The notes: generated by a model from the sequence alone, not told the origin. A stretch of DNA of 34,792 bases from Microcaldota archaeon (GCA_021796295.1 JAJYIA010000004.1:1-34792); one strand, 5' to 3'. Numbered from the stretch's first letter, positions 7,826-17,958 are shown. Program-made: numbers and translations.

Positions 7826-8707
7826 ATGCTTATAATAGAAGGCACCTCGGGCAATCTTATAGGAAAGGGGCTTGCAAGGCTGGGCAATTTCAATTATGCA
7901 GCAGTGGAATCAAGGATCTTCCCTGACGGAGAATCTTATATTAAGATGCCACGGCTGGATGAGAAGAGCGTTGCCATAGTGCAGTCGGCGTATGCCCCGC
8001 AGGACAAGCACCTGCTCGAGCTTCTCTTCATGGCTTCTGAGCTCAGGGAGCACGGCTGCGACGAGATAGTTGCGATAATACCGTATCTTGCATATGCGCG
8101 CCAGAACAAGAGATTTGAAGACAATGAGGCAGTTGGCATATCCACACTGATGAAGCTCATTAATAGCTCTGGCGTTGATTCGATAATAACAGTGGAGCCG
8201 CACAGGTATGAGATTATGAAAATGTTTGCAGGAAAGTCAAAAATAGTGGAAATGTCAGAGGCGATCTCCCTGGCCATAAAAAACGGTATCGAGAAGCCCG
8301 TAATACTCTCGCCGGACAAAGGCGGAATTGAAAGGGCGAAAAAGGTTGCAGATATTACGGGATGCAGCTACGATTATATAGAGAAGGCGAGGGATTACGC
8401 CACAGGAGAGGTTAGTGCAAAGGCCTCAGTATCTGAAGACCTTCGGGGCAGAAACGTGGCGATAGTTGATGACATCATAAGCACAGGAGGCACTGTAGAG
8501 CAGGCTGCAAGGATTGCAAAGTCCTGCGGCTCGAACAGGGTGATAGCGGCAGCTGCCCACCTCGTCATGGCAAATGGGGCTTATGAAAGGATAAGAAACG
8601 CAGGCGTGTCTGAACTTTATGGAACCAACACCATACCATACAACAGTGCGAAGTTAATAGACATATCTGAATATGTGCTCAGAGCCTTGAATGAGCTGCG
8701 CAGCTGA
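7826..8707 (+). CDS. prs: Ribose-phosphate pyrophosphokinase
   Basis: IIPYLAYARQNKRF, PRPP-binding VAIVDDIISTGGTVEQAARI. Confidence 0.93.
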   Translation: MLIIEGTSGNLIGKGLARLGNFNYAAVESRIFPDGESYIKMPRLDEKSVAIVQSAYAPQDKHLLELLFMASELREHGCDEIVAIIPYLAYARQNKRFEDNEAVGISTLMKLINSSGVDSIITVEPHRYEIMKMFAGKSKIVEMSEAISLAIKNGIEKPVILSPDKGGIERAKKVADITGCSYDYIEKARDYATGEVSAKASVSEDLRGRNVAIVDDIISTGGTVEQAARIAKSCGSNRVIAAAAHLVMANGAYERIRNAGVSELYGTNTIPYNSAKLIDISEYVLRALNELRS

Positions 8708-8710
8708 AGG

Positions 8711-9388
8711 CTATGCCTTTCCTGCCGCCTTCGCGAGGCCTCCTGAAACGCCCTTTGTCCTGAGGAGCAGGTTCGAATAGCGGAGTGCCCTGTCCGAATA
8801 TCTCTTTATGCGCTTAGCGCGCCACGCGCTCTGCTCAGTCAGAAGGCTTATCTCTCCCTTCTTGAAGAAGCGGAAGAAGCTTGACTCCCTCTTTTTAATA
8901 TCGGCATGCAAAAGGCCAAGCCTCTGCTCCTCCCTTTTTGACAAGGCGTTATAGCGCATGCTCTTGCCTTCGACACCCTCGATGAAGCGGTCGAAGTGCT
9001 TCTTTATGGAGAGCAAGTCCCTTGATTTCAGGGTAAGCCCTGCGAGAAAGGTGCTTACGAATTCGTTGTCGAAGCCGTAGGAGTAGCCCGTTGCAAGCAT
9101 CTCGAGGAAATTCAGATAGGCGCGCAGCTCGCCTGTGCTCATGCCTTTTGAATTCGTTATGATATTGGGCACGCAGAGAGCCTCGTAATCAAAGGTTTTG
9201 AGCATCCTGCCCATCTTTGCCGCATGCTCGTTGAGCATGTTGAGCGCTATTGTGTCGGATTTTTTGGTATCCTTCAGCATGACGTTCCAGTTCTCGCGTA
9301 TTACCCTTTTGAGTATGTCCTTTTCAAAGGTTTCGCCCTGGATCTGCGCATTTATTTTTTTTGCATCGTTCTCTTTGCTTAGCAACAT
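8711..9388 (-). CDS. Hypothetical protein (225 aa)
   Basis: Long ORF in a tightly packed region, 17 bp from gltX; no recognised motif. Confidence 0.55.
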   Translation of the reverse strand: MLLSKENDAKKINAQIQGETFEKDILKRVIRENWNVMLKDTKKSDTIALNMLNEHAAKMGRMLKTFDYEALCVPNIITNSKGMSTGELRAYLNFLEMLATGYSYGFDNEFVSTFLAGLTLKSRDLLSIKKHFDRFIEGVEGKSMRYNALSKREEQRLGLLHADIKKRESSFFRFFKKGEISLLTEQSAWRAKRIKRYSDRALRYSNLLLRTKGVSGGLAKAAGKA

Positions 9389-9405
9389 CCCACCGCATAC
9401 CCGTT

Positions 9406-11124
9406 TTATAGAGAAAGAAATGAAAGGCTTTTCTTGATGTCAAGCTTGAAGAAGCCCATGCTGCCAAACTGCACAGTCTCCCCTTCGCTGAGCTGGTTCG
9501 CATACGATTCGACATAGCCCTTGTAGCTTATAATGCTTTCGCTGTTGAAGGATACGCCGTTTAGCAAATCGCCAACCATGTTGATGGTGCACCCCACATA
9601 GTTATTTTCATTCACCCACGCTATCCTTGCACCCTCTGCCGAATTCCCATTCTCATATGCGGCTTCGAGTGCCCCTTTCTCCTTGCCGGTTATCCTTATG
9701 TCGAATGCATCCTTAAGCCGTACTTTCTGGCCGCTCTCTAACCTATTTGCATCATATGCATTTATAAAGAATACGTTGCTCAGCTTGTAGTTTCTATATC
9801 CTAACTCTTCTGTAGGATGAAGCTTTATACTTATGTCCATATGCTCGCCGGGCATGCCGCTGACCTTCAGCCCCACCGGCTCTTTGACAAGGAAAAGCCT
9901 TTTTGAATGCGCATCTATCTCTTTCCTGTTCTCTGATAAAAGCATCTCAATGCCTACGCTGCCCTCTGCCTTGCTCATGCCGAACCTCAGCGCAAGCTCT
10001 CTTATGGCAGCAGGGGTTATCCCTCTGCGCCTCAGCGCCGCTATTGTAACGAGCCTCGGGTCATCGTAGCCTGACACAAGGCCTTTGCTGATGAGCTCGT
10101 TGAGCTTGCGCTTCGACGTTATGTTGTTTCTTATCTCAAGCCTTGATATGCTGTGTATGTGCGGCTTCCTCAGGCCGAGAAGATCCAGGATCTTGTAATA
10201 AAGCTCGTCGCGTAGTTCATACTCTTTGCTCCTTATGGCGTCGGTTATGCCGTGTATTGAATCCATCACAGGTGTATTGAAGTCATAGGTAGGCCACATC
10301 TGGTATTTTGAACCCTGCCTGTAGTGCGGCGATTTTTTTATCCTGAAGAGGGTGGGGTCGCGCATGGCCGTATTCTCGGCCTTCATGTCTGAATGAAGCC
10401 GAAGTATGCCCTCGTTTTGCTCCCTGCCAAGCATCCTTTTCCAGAAACCTTCATTCTCGGCAATGCCTGCTTCGCGGTGCTCGCATGCGCGGCCCTCCTG
10501 CCTGCCCTTTTTTACGTCATCAGGGCCGCAGAGGCATACATATGCATGGCCCTTTTTGATAAGCGATTCGGCATAGGCGTAAAGCCTTTCTATGCTGTCG
10601 CTGGCATAATACTCGCCCTCAAATGATATGCCCAGCCAATTCAGATCGTATTTTATGGCGTCGGCAAAGGCCTGCCTCTCGGCCTCGGGATTTGTATCAT
10701 CGAAATAGAGGAAGAGGCTGCCTCGGTATATTTTAGATACCTCCTGCTCTATGAATGCGGCCTTTGCATGGCCTATGTGCATGTAGCCGTTAGGCTCCGG
10801 AGGAAATCTTGTGGCGAATGCGCCGCTTGAAGCTCCATTCAGCATGTAGCTGTGCCTCCCGCTCCTTGCAGCCTTCTCGGCCCTTTCTGCGCTGAATTCA
10901 CCGGTATACCTCTCCGCCTCCTTCTCGAGAAGCTGCCTTGGCATTGAATTTATCTCTGCAATAATCCTTTCAATATCGGCCGGGAGCGACCTAAGGTCGT
11001 GCTTTAACTCAGGAAATTCTGAAAGGGCCTTGCCCATGACAGCAGAGGCCTTTGCGGTTCCGTAATCAAGCGCATTCTTGAGCGCCATCTTTCTTATTGA
11101 ATTCTCGATCTCTTTTGATAGCAT
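9406..11124 (-). CDS. gltX: Glutamyl-tRNA synthetase, archaeal type
   Basis: FATRFPPEPNGYMHIGHAKAAFIEQE (HIGH region), YFDDTNPEAE, 'ITSKRKL' KMSKS-like loop. Confidence 0.92.
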   Translation of the reverse strand: MLSKEIENSIRKMALKNALDYGTAKASAVMGKALSEFPELKHDLRSLPADIERIIAEINSMPRQLLEKEAERYTGEFSAERAEKAARSGRHSYMLNGASSGAFATRFPPEPNGYMHIGHAKAAFIEQEVSKIYRGSLFLYFDDTNPEAERQAFADAIKYDLNWLGISFEGEYYASDSIERLYAYAESLIKKGHAYVCLCGPDDVKKGRQEGRACEHREAGIAENEGFWKRMLGREQNEGILRLHSDMKAENTAMRDPTLFRIKKSPHYRQGSKYQMWPTYDFNTPVMDSIHGITDAIRSKEYELRDELYYKILDLLGLRKPHIHSISRLEIRNNITSKRKLNELISKGLVSGYDDPRLVTIAALRRRGITPAAIRELALRFGMSKAEGSVGIEMLLSENRKEIDAHSKRLFLVKEPVGLKVSGMPGEHMDISIKLHPTEELGYRNYKLSNVFFINAYDANRLESGQKVRLKDAFDIRITGKEKGALEAAYENGNSAEGARIAWVNENNYVGCTINMVGDLLNGVSFNSESIISYKGYVESYANQLSEGETVQFGSMGFFKLDIKKSLSFLSL

Positions 11125-11127
11125 GCA

Positions 11128-11745
11128 CTAGCCTGCTTTTGTAACATTGATGCTGTAGATGGTGCCGTTTGGCGCGACCAGCGCCGATACCTTCAGCCTT
11201 AGCGTGTTGTTATTCGGAGGGGGCAGAAGCAGAGGCACGGTGTATTCAAACATGTTGTAGGGTATACGCAGTGTATACTGCTGCGAAGCTATTGTGAAAT
11301 TCATTATATATGGAAGGCTTACCATAGCAGAGGATGTGAATTTGAGGCAGTTGCCGATTGTGGTGTTCGATACGCTGCTCAGGCTGCGGTAAAGATCCAA
11401 AATGCCCATGCTGCCGTTTTCCACAGAATAGCCGTTGTTTACCGGATAAAAGTCGAATACAGAGTTGTTTTTCTCAAGCGCATTAAGGGAATTGCTTACA
11501 TAACCGTAGGACTCATTTGAGAGGGTCTTGTTGCTGCATTCAACGCTTATGCCGAGCGCATTTCCGTAGCCTATTATGTTCGCGCTGTAGAATGCAAACG
11601 CATAGGCGCCGAAGCCGGTTGCGGATGTTGTTGCTGATGTCGCGCCCCTGCTGCCGTTGATGTTTGCGAACGAAACATAGGAAGAGATAAAGGCCACTGC
11701 AACGAATATGGAAGCAATAAGCTCTATGAGTCTTTTCTTATCCAT
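11128..11745 (-). CDS. Membrane-anchored extracytoplasmic hypothetical protein
   Basis: MDKKRLIELIASIFVAVAFISSYVSFA N-terminal TM, then Ser/Asn-rich domain. Confidence 0.6.
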   Translation of the reverse strand: MDKKRLIELIASIFVAVAFISSYVSFANINGSRGATSATTSATGFGAYAFAFYSANIIGYGNALGISVECSNKTLSNESYGYVSNSLNALEKNNSVFDFYPVNNGYSVENGSMGILDLYRSLSSVSNTTIGNCLKFTSSAMVSLPYIMNFTIASQQYTLRIPYNMFEYTVPLLLPPPNNNTLRLKVSALVAPNGTIYSINVTKAG

Positions 11746-11952
11746 ATTAACCGCCATACACAACAGCAGGTCATTGGGCCATGATGCAACTGTGTGATCT
11801 GCCTCTGGCGCATGCTGCTGATTCGACCATTCTTATAATCCCGAAAAGCCATAAATATCTTTGTATCCAATAAGAGAATGTTGTACTGTTTACTAAGCAT
11901 ACCGCCCATGTGGCGCGGCAGATAAACGGCATACTTATATGCAGATGATATT

Positions 11953-12669
11953 ATGGGTTTCGCAGAAGGAGAATTTATTGAGATAGAGTACAGCATGTGG
12001 AGGGCTTCGGACAATACGCTGGTAAGCACCACAAGCAGGGAGCTTGCTGAAAAGAACAGCATATATGAGAAGAATGCAAGGTACTCCCCGCAGCTTGTAA
12101 TCGTAGGAAAGGACAATACCCTGAAGGGCATTGTGAATGCGATAAATGGCATGGGCATAGGCGAGACGAAAAAGGTGGAGATGAAGCCTGAGGAGGCATT
12201 CGGCGCGCGGGAGACGAATCTCGTGAAGGTCATGCACCTTTCTGACTTCAGGAAGCGGGACATAGAGCCCGAGCCTGGAATGCGGGTAACTCTGGACGGA
12301 ATCTCAGCCACTGTAAAGAGCGTCAACTCTGGAAGGGTGGTGATAGATGCGAACCATCCGCTTGCAGGGGAGAGGCTGACTGCTGAGATAAAGGTTGTAA
12401 GGAAGATAGATGAGGAGAAGGGCAGGGCGGCAGCACTCGCCGAATCGTACGGCCTGAAGCCGGATAAGATAGAGATTGAGGGAAAGGCCCTGAGGCTTGG
12501 GTTTGGAAGCGGCACAGAAAAGGAGGAAGGATATTTTATGAACAAGAGAGCGCTTGTAGCTGCACTTCTCAGATATATAGGTGCAGAAAGGGTAGTCATA
12601 GAGGAAGAGTATTCAGGCGCTGCGGCAGCGAAAAAGCAGGAAGGAGAGAAGCCGCAGATTCCTGCATGA
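11953..12669 (+). CDS. FKBP-type peptidyl-prolyl cis-trans isomerase (SlyD-like)
   Basis: GEFIEIEYSMWRASDNTLVSTT...PQLVIVGKDNTLKGIVNAINGMGIGETKKVEMKPEEAFGARE. Confidence 0.85.
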   Translation: MGFAEGEFIEIEYSMWRASDNTLVSTTSRELAEKNSIYEKNARYSPQLVIVGKDNTLKGIVNAINGMGIGETKKVEMKPEEAFGARETNLVKVMHLSDFRKRDIEPEPGMRVTLDGISATVKSVNSGRVVIDANHPLAGERLTAEIKVVRKIDEEKGRAAALAESYGLKPDKIEIEGKALRLGFGSGTEKEEGYFMNKRALVAALLRYIGAERVVIEEEYSGAAAAKKQEGEKPQIPA

Positions 12670-12677
12670 AGCCGGAA

Positions 12678-12866
12678 TCAGGTCGTGATGTTCAGGGCGT
12701 AGGTGCCGTTTACCTTAAGGCCAAGCCTTTTTGCAAACTCTGATTTCTCACTGTTAAGCACTATGACATAGCCGTTCCACTTTGTTGTAAGTTCTGAGGC
12801 GCCGCATATGGGGCAGACCTCGCCCTGTGTTATTATGACCTTGCAGTTTTTGCACGCTTTTTCCAT
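12678..12866 (-). CDS. spt4: Transcription elongation factor Spt4 (RNA polymerase subunit E'')
   Basis: ACKNCKVIITQGEVCPICGASELTTKWNGYVIVLNSEKSEFAKRLGLKVNGTYAL; zinc-ribbon. Confidence 0.92.
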   Translation of the reverse strand: MEKACKNCKVIITQGEVCPICGASELTTKWNGYVIVLNSEKSEFAKRLGLKVNGTYALNITT

Positions 12867-12870
12867 ATAT

Positions 12871-13464
12871 TCAGCCCCGGCGCCTTCTATCCTTTAAACG
12901 CTTCTTCTCGACCTTCTTCTCAGACTGCATGGGCTCCTTGATCCACTCGTATTTTCCAAGGCCCTCGGGCCTCATTGTAAGCGCTATCTTGGTGTCCTTT
13001 ATATTGTTCTTCAGGCTTATCGTAGAAACCTTTGCGTATACGACATCGCCCTTCTTTATGTTCCTCTTCGTATTCTTGAGTATGAAGAGCCCTGCCTTCC
13101 TGTCATAATTTATAAAGTCGTTTGTTATCTGAGAAAGGTGTACAAGGCCGTCTATAGGGCCAAGCCTCACAAAGCAGCCGAAGTCTGCAAGCTCTGAGAT
13201 CTCGCCTGTGACTATCTCACCAACCTCAAGATTGAATGCGAGAATATCGAAAGTGAGGCCGTAATGCGTTGATGGATCTCCAGGAAGAATCATGCCCTCG
13301 CTTATGTCACGCACGTTGAAAAGTGCCAGGATTATGCCAAGATCTTTGTCAAGAGTCCTCTCATATTTGGAGCGGAGTATGGACTCTGCTGCGCCCTCAA
13401 CCGCTTCGCCCAGATGCACGGGGGGTATGCTTATCCTGTCCTTGATGGTATATATATAATACAA
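12871..13464 (-). CDS. rpo7: DNA-directed RNA polymerase subunit Rpo7 (E')
   Basis: (TTG)YYIYTIKDRISIPPVHLGE...GEISELADFGCFVRLGPIDGLVHLSQI (S1 domain). ORF-track start at 13632 overlaps the PIN gene; TTG at 13464 fits known Rpo7 N-termini. Confidence 0.9.
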   Translation of the reverse strand: MYYIYTIKDRISIPPVHLGEAVEGAAESILRSKYERTLDKDLGIILALFNVRDISEGMILPGDPSTHYGLTFDILAFNLEVGEIVTGEISELADFGCFVRLGPIDGLVHLSQITNDFINYDRKAGLFILKNTKRNIKKGDVVYAKVSTISLKNNIKDTKIALTMRPEGLGKYEWIKEPMQSEKKVEKKRLKDRRRRG

Positions 13465-13544
13465 AGAACCACCGTGAATGCCGCAGCATGCGATGCCGGG
13501 CGCTGGTATGTATAGAGTATGATAGGGAAAGTTTATATATGCTG

Positions 13545-13913
13545 CTATCTGAGCCGCCCCTCCTTTGTAATCCTGAATGTCTTTATGCCTCTTCTGCGCA
13601 GCCTCGCCTTGAGCGCAGTGTCGTTCGTGCATACCATGCAGCGCCTTCTTACGGCCTCTCTGAATATCCAGGAATCCACATCGGAGCTGTCAAGGGTTAT
13701 CTTTACGCTTGCACTTTTCAGCAGTGAGAGCGCGATCCTTGCATTTCTGCCGGTTGAGCCGTGCCCTTTTTTCAGATGCATGAGTTCACTGAATACGCCC
13801 CTTGAGACAAGAAGAGAGGCTCTCGGCATCTCGTACCTTATCGCGCTGAATACATCCTTCCTGTTGTGCAGAGCAAAGAGTATGGAGCTCGTATCCACAA
13901 TTACGCATTCCAT
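13545..13913 (-). CDS. PIN-domain protein
   Basis: IVDTSSILFALHNRKDVF...CTNDTALKARLRRRGIKTF; upstream of rpo7-spt4 as in many archaea. Confidence 0.85.
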   Translation of the reverse strand: MECVIVDTSSILFALHNRKDVFSAIRYEMPRASLLVSRGVFSELMHLKKGHGSTGRNARIALSLLKSASVKITLDSSDVDSWIFREAVRRRCMVCTNDTALKARLRRRGIKTFRITKEGRLR

Positions 13914-13985
13914 GAAATAGCATATATACTGAAATCTTTTAAGCTTTTTCCGTAGAGAGAGATGCTTATTGATTCAAGCTCTCTC

Positions 13986-14855
13986 TTAGCCTGCGCTAAA
14001 GCCCAGAGGGAAGAGGCTGATTATTATGCCTCCGGCTATAGCTATAATGCCCAGCGCAACTATCAGATATACTATCTTAGCCTTCTTTGCCATGTTCAGC
14101 AGGAAATCTATCAGGAAAAGGCTGACCAATGCAGCTATAACTATGGAGACAAGTATGCCTGTTATCCCGAGACCGGCAACTGCTGAAAATATAACGGCTT
14201 TGCTGAATATGATAGTGACGAAGAACGCTGCTGCAGAGGCGAAGATGCCTATCACGAAAGAAAGGCGAAACGCCTCCTGAGCTTCAACGTTTAACAGGAG
14301 CATAGTGCTTGTGGTTGCGCCTGATCTGCTGACGCCGGGAAGAGCAGCCAGGCCCTGGGCAAAGCCTATAAATACATATTCCTTCAGCCCTATGCTGCCC
14401 AGCGTCCTCCTCTTACTGTCTTCTGCATACTTTGATCTTGAATAGAGTATCACTATGGCGTCAACGAAGAGTATGGCGCCGAGTATTATCATAGGCAGTC
14501 CGATGTTGTAGCCTCCTGAAACCTTATCTGTTATGACATAGAGGGGCACAGCCACTATCCCGGTAACTATTGTCGCCACAAGCACGAACTTGAAGAGCTT
14601 GAATTCCTCGGCGTTGCCTTTGCCTAAGAGAGCCTTGATCAGAGTCCAGACCTCCTTTCTGAAGTAGATTATAGCAGCAAGAACAGTGCCTATCTCCATG
14701 AACAGCCCGAAGGCGTAGGCCTGCTGAAAATTCAGCCCGAGCAGGTAGTGTGATACGATTATTATCTGGGTCTTGCTGCTTACAGGCAGCCATTCAGATA
14801 TCCCCTGCACTATGCCGACTATTATCGAAACTATAACATGACCGATATCAAACAC
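13986..14855 (-). CDS. uppP: Undecaprenyl-diphosphatase (UppP/BacA family)
   Basis: GIVQGISEWLPVSSKTQ and ALPGVSRSGATTSTMLLLN motifs; GTG start at 14855 chosen over the longer ORF, which has no hydrophobic-family N-terminus. Confidence 0.9.
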   Translation of the reverse strand: MFDIGHVIVSIIVGIVQGISEWLPVSSKTQIIIVSHYLLGLNFQQAYAFGLFMEIGTVLAAIIYFRKEVWTLIKALLGKGNAEEFKLFKFVLVATIVTGIVAVPLYVITDKVSGGYNIGLPMIILGAILFVDAIVILYSRSKYAEDSKRRTLGSIGLKEYVFIGFAQGLAALPGVSRSGATTSTMLLLNVEAQEAFRLSFVIGIFASAAAFFVTIIFSKAVIFSAVAGLGITGILVSIVIAALVSLFLIDFLLNMAKKAKIVYLIVALGIIAIAGGIIISLFPLGFSAG

Positions 14856-14996
14856 ATAACCACTCTTCTTTAAGATTATAGGGTTATCCTTTATTCCAGA
14901 AACATAAAAGAGTATAAATAAGGATAAATATTTATATAGATATAGGACATAAAGGCAAAACGCAAAGGCGGCTTGGCATTTAGACGGCTGATAGTT

Positions 14997-15404
14997 ATGA
15001 CAGACCTTAATATATACGCGGAAATTCTTATATCGGCATATGAGCATCCGAAGCATAAGGCAACGGTTAAGGATGCCAATGCCGCCAAGCACGAGGAGAA
15101 TATATCGTGCGGAGACAAGATTGACATCTACCTTAAGATAAAGGATAAAAAGATTGCCAAGGCAGGCTTCACAGGCACAGGATGCATAATATCCATGGGC
15201 TCTGCAGACATGCTGCTGGATGCACTTGAAGGAAAGGGCGTAGCAGAAGTAGTGAAGATGACAAAGAAGGATCTTCTGAGGATCATAGGCATAGATCCGG
15301 GTCCAGTGAGAATGCACTGCGCCACGCTTTCACTCAGAGCCGCAAAGGAGGCGGTATTCGCATATGAGGGAAGGAAGGCCGATGCCTCGGTAAAGGAGCT
15401 ATAG
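14997..15404 (+). CDS. NifU/SufU/IscU-like Fe-S scaffold
   Basis: ENISCGDKIDIYLKIK, FTGTGCIISMGSADMLLD, RMHCATLSL: three conserved Cys positions. Confidence 0.85.
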   Translation: MTDLNIYAEILISAYEHPKHKATVKDANAAKHEENISCGDKIDIYLKIKDKKIAKAGFTGTGCIISMGSADMLLDALEGKGVAEVVKMTKKDLLRIIGIDPGPVRMHCATLSLRAAKEAVFAYEGRKADASVKEL

Positions 15405-15406
15405 CA

Positions 15407-16429
15407 TTATATCTTTTCAAGCCTGAATGCCTGAAGGGGCGCACCGCATCCGTTGGACCAGACCACGGCTATGTCGTACAGGCCGGGTGAGAGCGTTATA
15501 ATGGCATTAGAGCCCATGGTGCCCCTGGACCACAGCGCACCGCTGAAGATGCTGCTCCACGAACCTGAAGAGTCGGACTTGTAATAAACCTCGATTGAGT
15601 TGTCGGTGTATGCACTTACATTGACACTCTGCGAAACAGGCACGTAATACATCGTATATGCGGTTGAGAGCATTGAGTTGTACGGGGCAGTGCATGCAAC
15701 GCTCCTGCCGAGCATAGAGAGCTCCTGCGGATATGAGATAACGCCCATCCCCAGATACTGCTGGCCTAGGAATGCGCCTGAGCCGTAGGCATAGCCGAAT
15801 ACTTTGCTGCTTCGGTTGGTGACCCACTCTCCGTTCTGCAACACAGTGTAGCTTGAGGGCATTGAAGGCTCACCGGGATAGCCTTCGAGAGGCACAGTAT
15901 CGTTGCCCAGACCTGCCGCAGCGCTGAATACAAGTATGCCGCTTTTCGGCGTATATGCTATGAATGCACCTTTGTAGGATACGTTTGAGGCGCACGGGAT
16001 CCCTATGCCCGGTGTGAAGAGGCCGCTGCAGTACCTCGCATTCACAGTATAGAAGCCGCTCCGCATATTTGGAGAGTAGAGGAGCGAAGGCAATATGGCA
16101 GAGCATGTTGCATCGCCGCCCTGGTAAAGCACGTTGGGGATGCAGTTGCCGGTATAGGAGGTGTTGCTTATGCTTATGCTTACGTTGCTTATGTTCAGCG
16201 GCGCATCCTGCGCATTCGCCACAGAGAGCGTCACGAGGGAGTTTCCGCTGCTTGAATTATAATAGAGATCGGCGAAATTGCACATCAGGCCTCCGAACTC
16301 TGTGCACTGCGCAGACGATACGCTTCTTGTAGATATCGCTATAATGACCGCAGTGCCTATGGCAAGCGTTATGAGTATGAGCAGGAAGCTGTAGCTTGAA
16401 AGGAATTCCAGTGATGATTGAAGCTTCAT
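15407..16429 (-). CDS. Type IV pilin-like / class III signal secreted protein
   Basis: MKLQSSLEFLSSYSFLLILITLAIGTAVIIAIS N-terminus (x-Q-S-S-L-E-F-L followed by hydrophobic helix), Ser/Asn-rich ectodomain. Confidence 0.6.
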   Translation of the reverse strand: MKLQSSLEFLSSYSFLLILITLAIGTAVIIAISTRSVSSAQCTEFGGLMCNFADLYYNSSSGNSLVTLSVANAQDAPLNISNVSISISNTSYTGNCIPNVLYQGGDATCSAILPSLLYSPNMRSGFYTVNARYCSGLFTPGIGIPCASNVSYKGAFIAYTPKSGILVFSAAAGLGNDTVPLEGYPGEPSMPSSYTVLQNGEWVTNRSSKVFGYAYGSGAFLGQQYLGMGVISYPQELSMLGRSVACTAPYNSMLSTAYTMYYVPVSQSVNVSAYTDNSIEVYYKSDSSGSWSSIFSGALWSRGTMGSNAIITLSPGLYDIAVVWSNGCGAPLQAFRLEKI

Positions 16430-16487
16430 ATATACCATTTTGCACAATGCTATGCTAGAGAACATATCTATGCTTTTCTTTTTATAC

Positions 16488-16946
16488 CTATTGCATTGCC
16501 TGCCTGATGAACTTCATTATATCGTTCTCATGCCCTGCAGGGCTCACCTTGGGGTATATCTTCACGACCTTGCCTTTGCCGTCTATCACGTATGTCTTCC
16601 TGAGGGTGCCCATCCCGAATACGCCCCTGCTGCCGTATGCGCCGTATTTCTTTATTACCATATGCGACGGGTCTGAGAGCAGAAGGAACCTGAGGCCGTA
16701 CTTCTCTGAAAACCTGCAATGGGAGTCATAATCGTCGCTGCTTACCCCGACAACCTGAACGCCCAGTACGCCAAGATCGTCTAGCCTGGAATTGAAGCCT
16801 TTTGCCTCAATAGTACAGCCAGGCGTATCGTCCTTCGGGTAGAAGTAGAGCACAACATACCTGCCTGCGAATTCCTTCAGGCTGTGCCTCTTTCCGTCGG
16901 ATCCCTGCAGATGAAAGTCAGGGGCCTTTGAGCCCAAATCGACCAA
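16488..16946 (-). CDS. bcp: Peroxiredoxin (Bcp/PrxQ type)
   Basis: VVLYFYPKDDTPGCTIEAKGFNSRLDDL peroxidatic Cys motif. Confidence 0.9.
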   Translation of the reverse strand: MVDLGSKAPDFHLQGSDGKRHSLKEFAGRYVVLYFYPKDDTPGCTIEAKGFNSRLDDLGVLGVQVVGVSSDDYDSHCRFSEKYGLRFLLLSDPSHMVIKKYGAYGSRGVFGMGTLRKTYVIDGKGKVVKIYPKVSPAGHENDIMKFIRQAMQ

Positions 16947-17063
16947 TCAATCACCGCTATCAATACGCATGCAAAAACTATAAATGTTCCAAAGCAGGGA
17001 TTGTCGCAAGGTCTACGGCAGAATGCTTTTATTTATGACATGCTATGGATATGAGGTGAGTAT

Positions 17064-17384
17064 ATGGAGCTTTCTGAATATCAGGCAAACACAAAGACTA
17101 CTGCGGTGTATCCGGGCAGGCTTGACGGCAGATTCTTCTACCCCTCGATAGGACTGGCAGGAGAGGTGGGCGAACTTCTCAACAAGATCAAAAAAATAGC
17201 AAGGGACGGCGCAGATGCAAATATAGAGGAGATAAAGGGCGAGGTCGGCGATGTCCTCTGGTATCTCTCGCAGATATGCACAGAGTTCGGCATAAGCCTT
17301 GACGATGCAGCCGAATACAACCTTAAGAAGCTGAAAAGCAGGGCTGAAAGAGGAACCATAGAGGGCAGCGGGGACAACAGATAG
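17064..17384 (+). CDS. MazG-like nucleotide pyrophosphohydrolase
   Basis: GLAGEVGELLNKIKK...EIKGEVGDVLWYLSQI. Confidence 0.85.
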   Translation: MELSEYQANTKTTAVYPGRLDGRFFYPSIGLAGEVGELLNKIKKIARDGADANIEEIKGEVGDVLWYLSQICTEFGISLDDAAEYNLKKLKSRAERGTIEGSGDNR

Positions 17385-17388
17385 CTTT

Positions 17389-17901
17389 TCAGAAGCGCTT
17401 CAGCTTCATAACTTCAGATATTTTTACAAGAGATATAAGCTCTATGCCATTCTCCCCGAGGAGCTTTTCGCCTCCCTGCTCCCTGTCGACAACAGCGATG
17501 ACCCTTGAAACAGATGCGCCCCTTGAGCGCAGGAGCGAAGCTGCTTTGAGCACCGAACCGCCTGTCGTTATAACGTCCTCTATTATATCCACGTCGCCTG
17601 CGGTAAGCCTGCCTATAACAAGGTCTTTTGTGCCGTGCTCGCGCTCCTTCCTTACGATAAGGTAGGGGATGTCAAGCCTTAGAGCGGTTGCTATAAGCAG
17701 CGGCACTGCACCGAGCTCTACTCCGGCTATGAGCTTTGACCTGACGTTCTTTGAGAGCTCAGTTGCAAGCTCTCCGAGAAGCCTTGGCTGCGTAGAAACC
17801 TCTTTTATGTCGACGTAATAGTTTGACTTCTGCCCTGAGGTGAGGGTAAAGTCTCCGAACTTTATCGCACCGTTGTCAAGAAGAAGCCTGCTTATCATCA
17901 C
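17389..17901 (-). CDS. pyrE: Orotate phosphoribosyltransferase
   Basis: FTLTSGQKSNYYVDIK, VRKEREHGTKDLV, DVDIIEDVITTGGSVLKAA. Confidence 0.92.
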   Translation of the reverse strand: MMISRLLLDNGAIKFGDFTLTSGQKSNYYVDIKEVSTQPRLLGELATELSKNVRSKLIAGVELGAVPLLIATALRLDIPYLIVRKEREHGTKDLVIGRLTAGDVDIIEDVITTGGSVLKAASLLRSRGASVSRVIAVVDREQGGEKLLGENGIELISLVKISEVMKLKRF

Positions 17902-17958
17902 AGCACCACATAATATCTGGGGCGTGGATTTATAAATATAAACCTCTAATTCACATAC

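Noticed and set aside
11724-12599. Long minus-strand ORF (291 aa)
   Set aside because: Fully antisense to the FKBP gene, low-complexity Ser/Phe-rich translation without a motif; a mirror ORF of a G/A-rich coding strand.
13986-15317. 443-aa version of UppP
   Set aside because: The extra N-terminal 150 residues overlap the divergent Fe-S scaffold gene and are Cys/Tyr-rich antisense sequence; GTG at 14855 is more likely.
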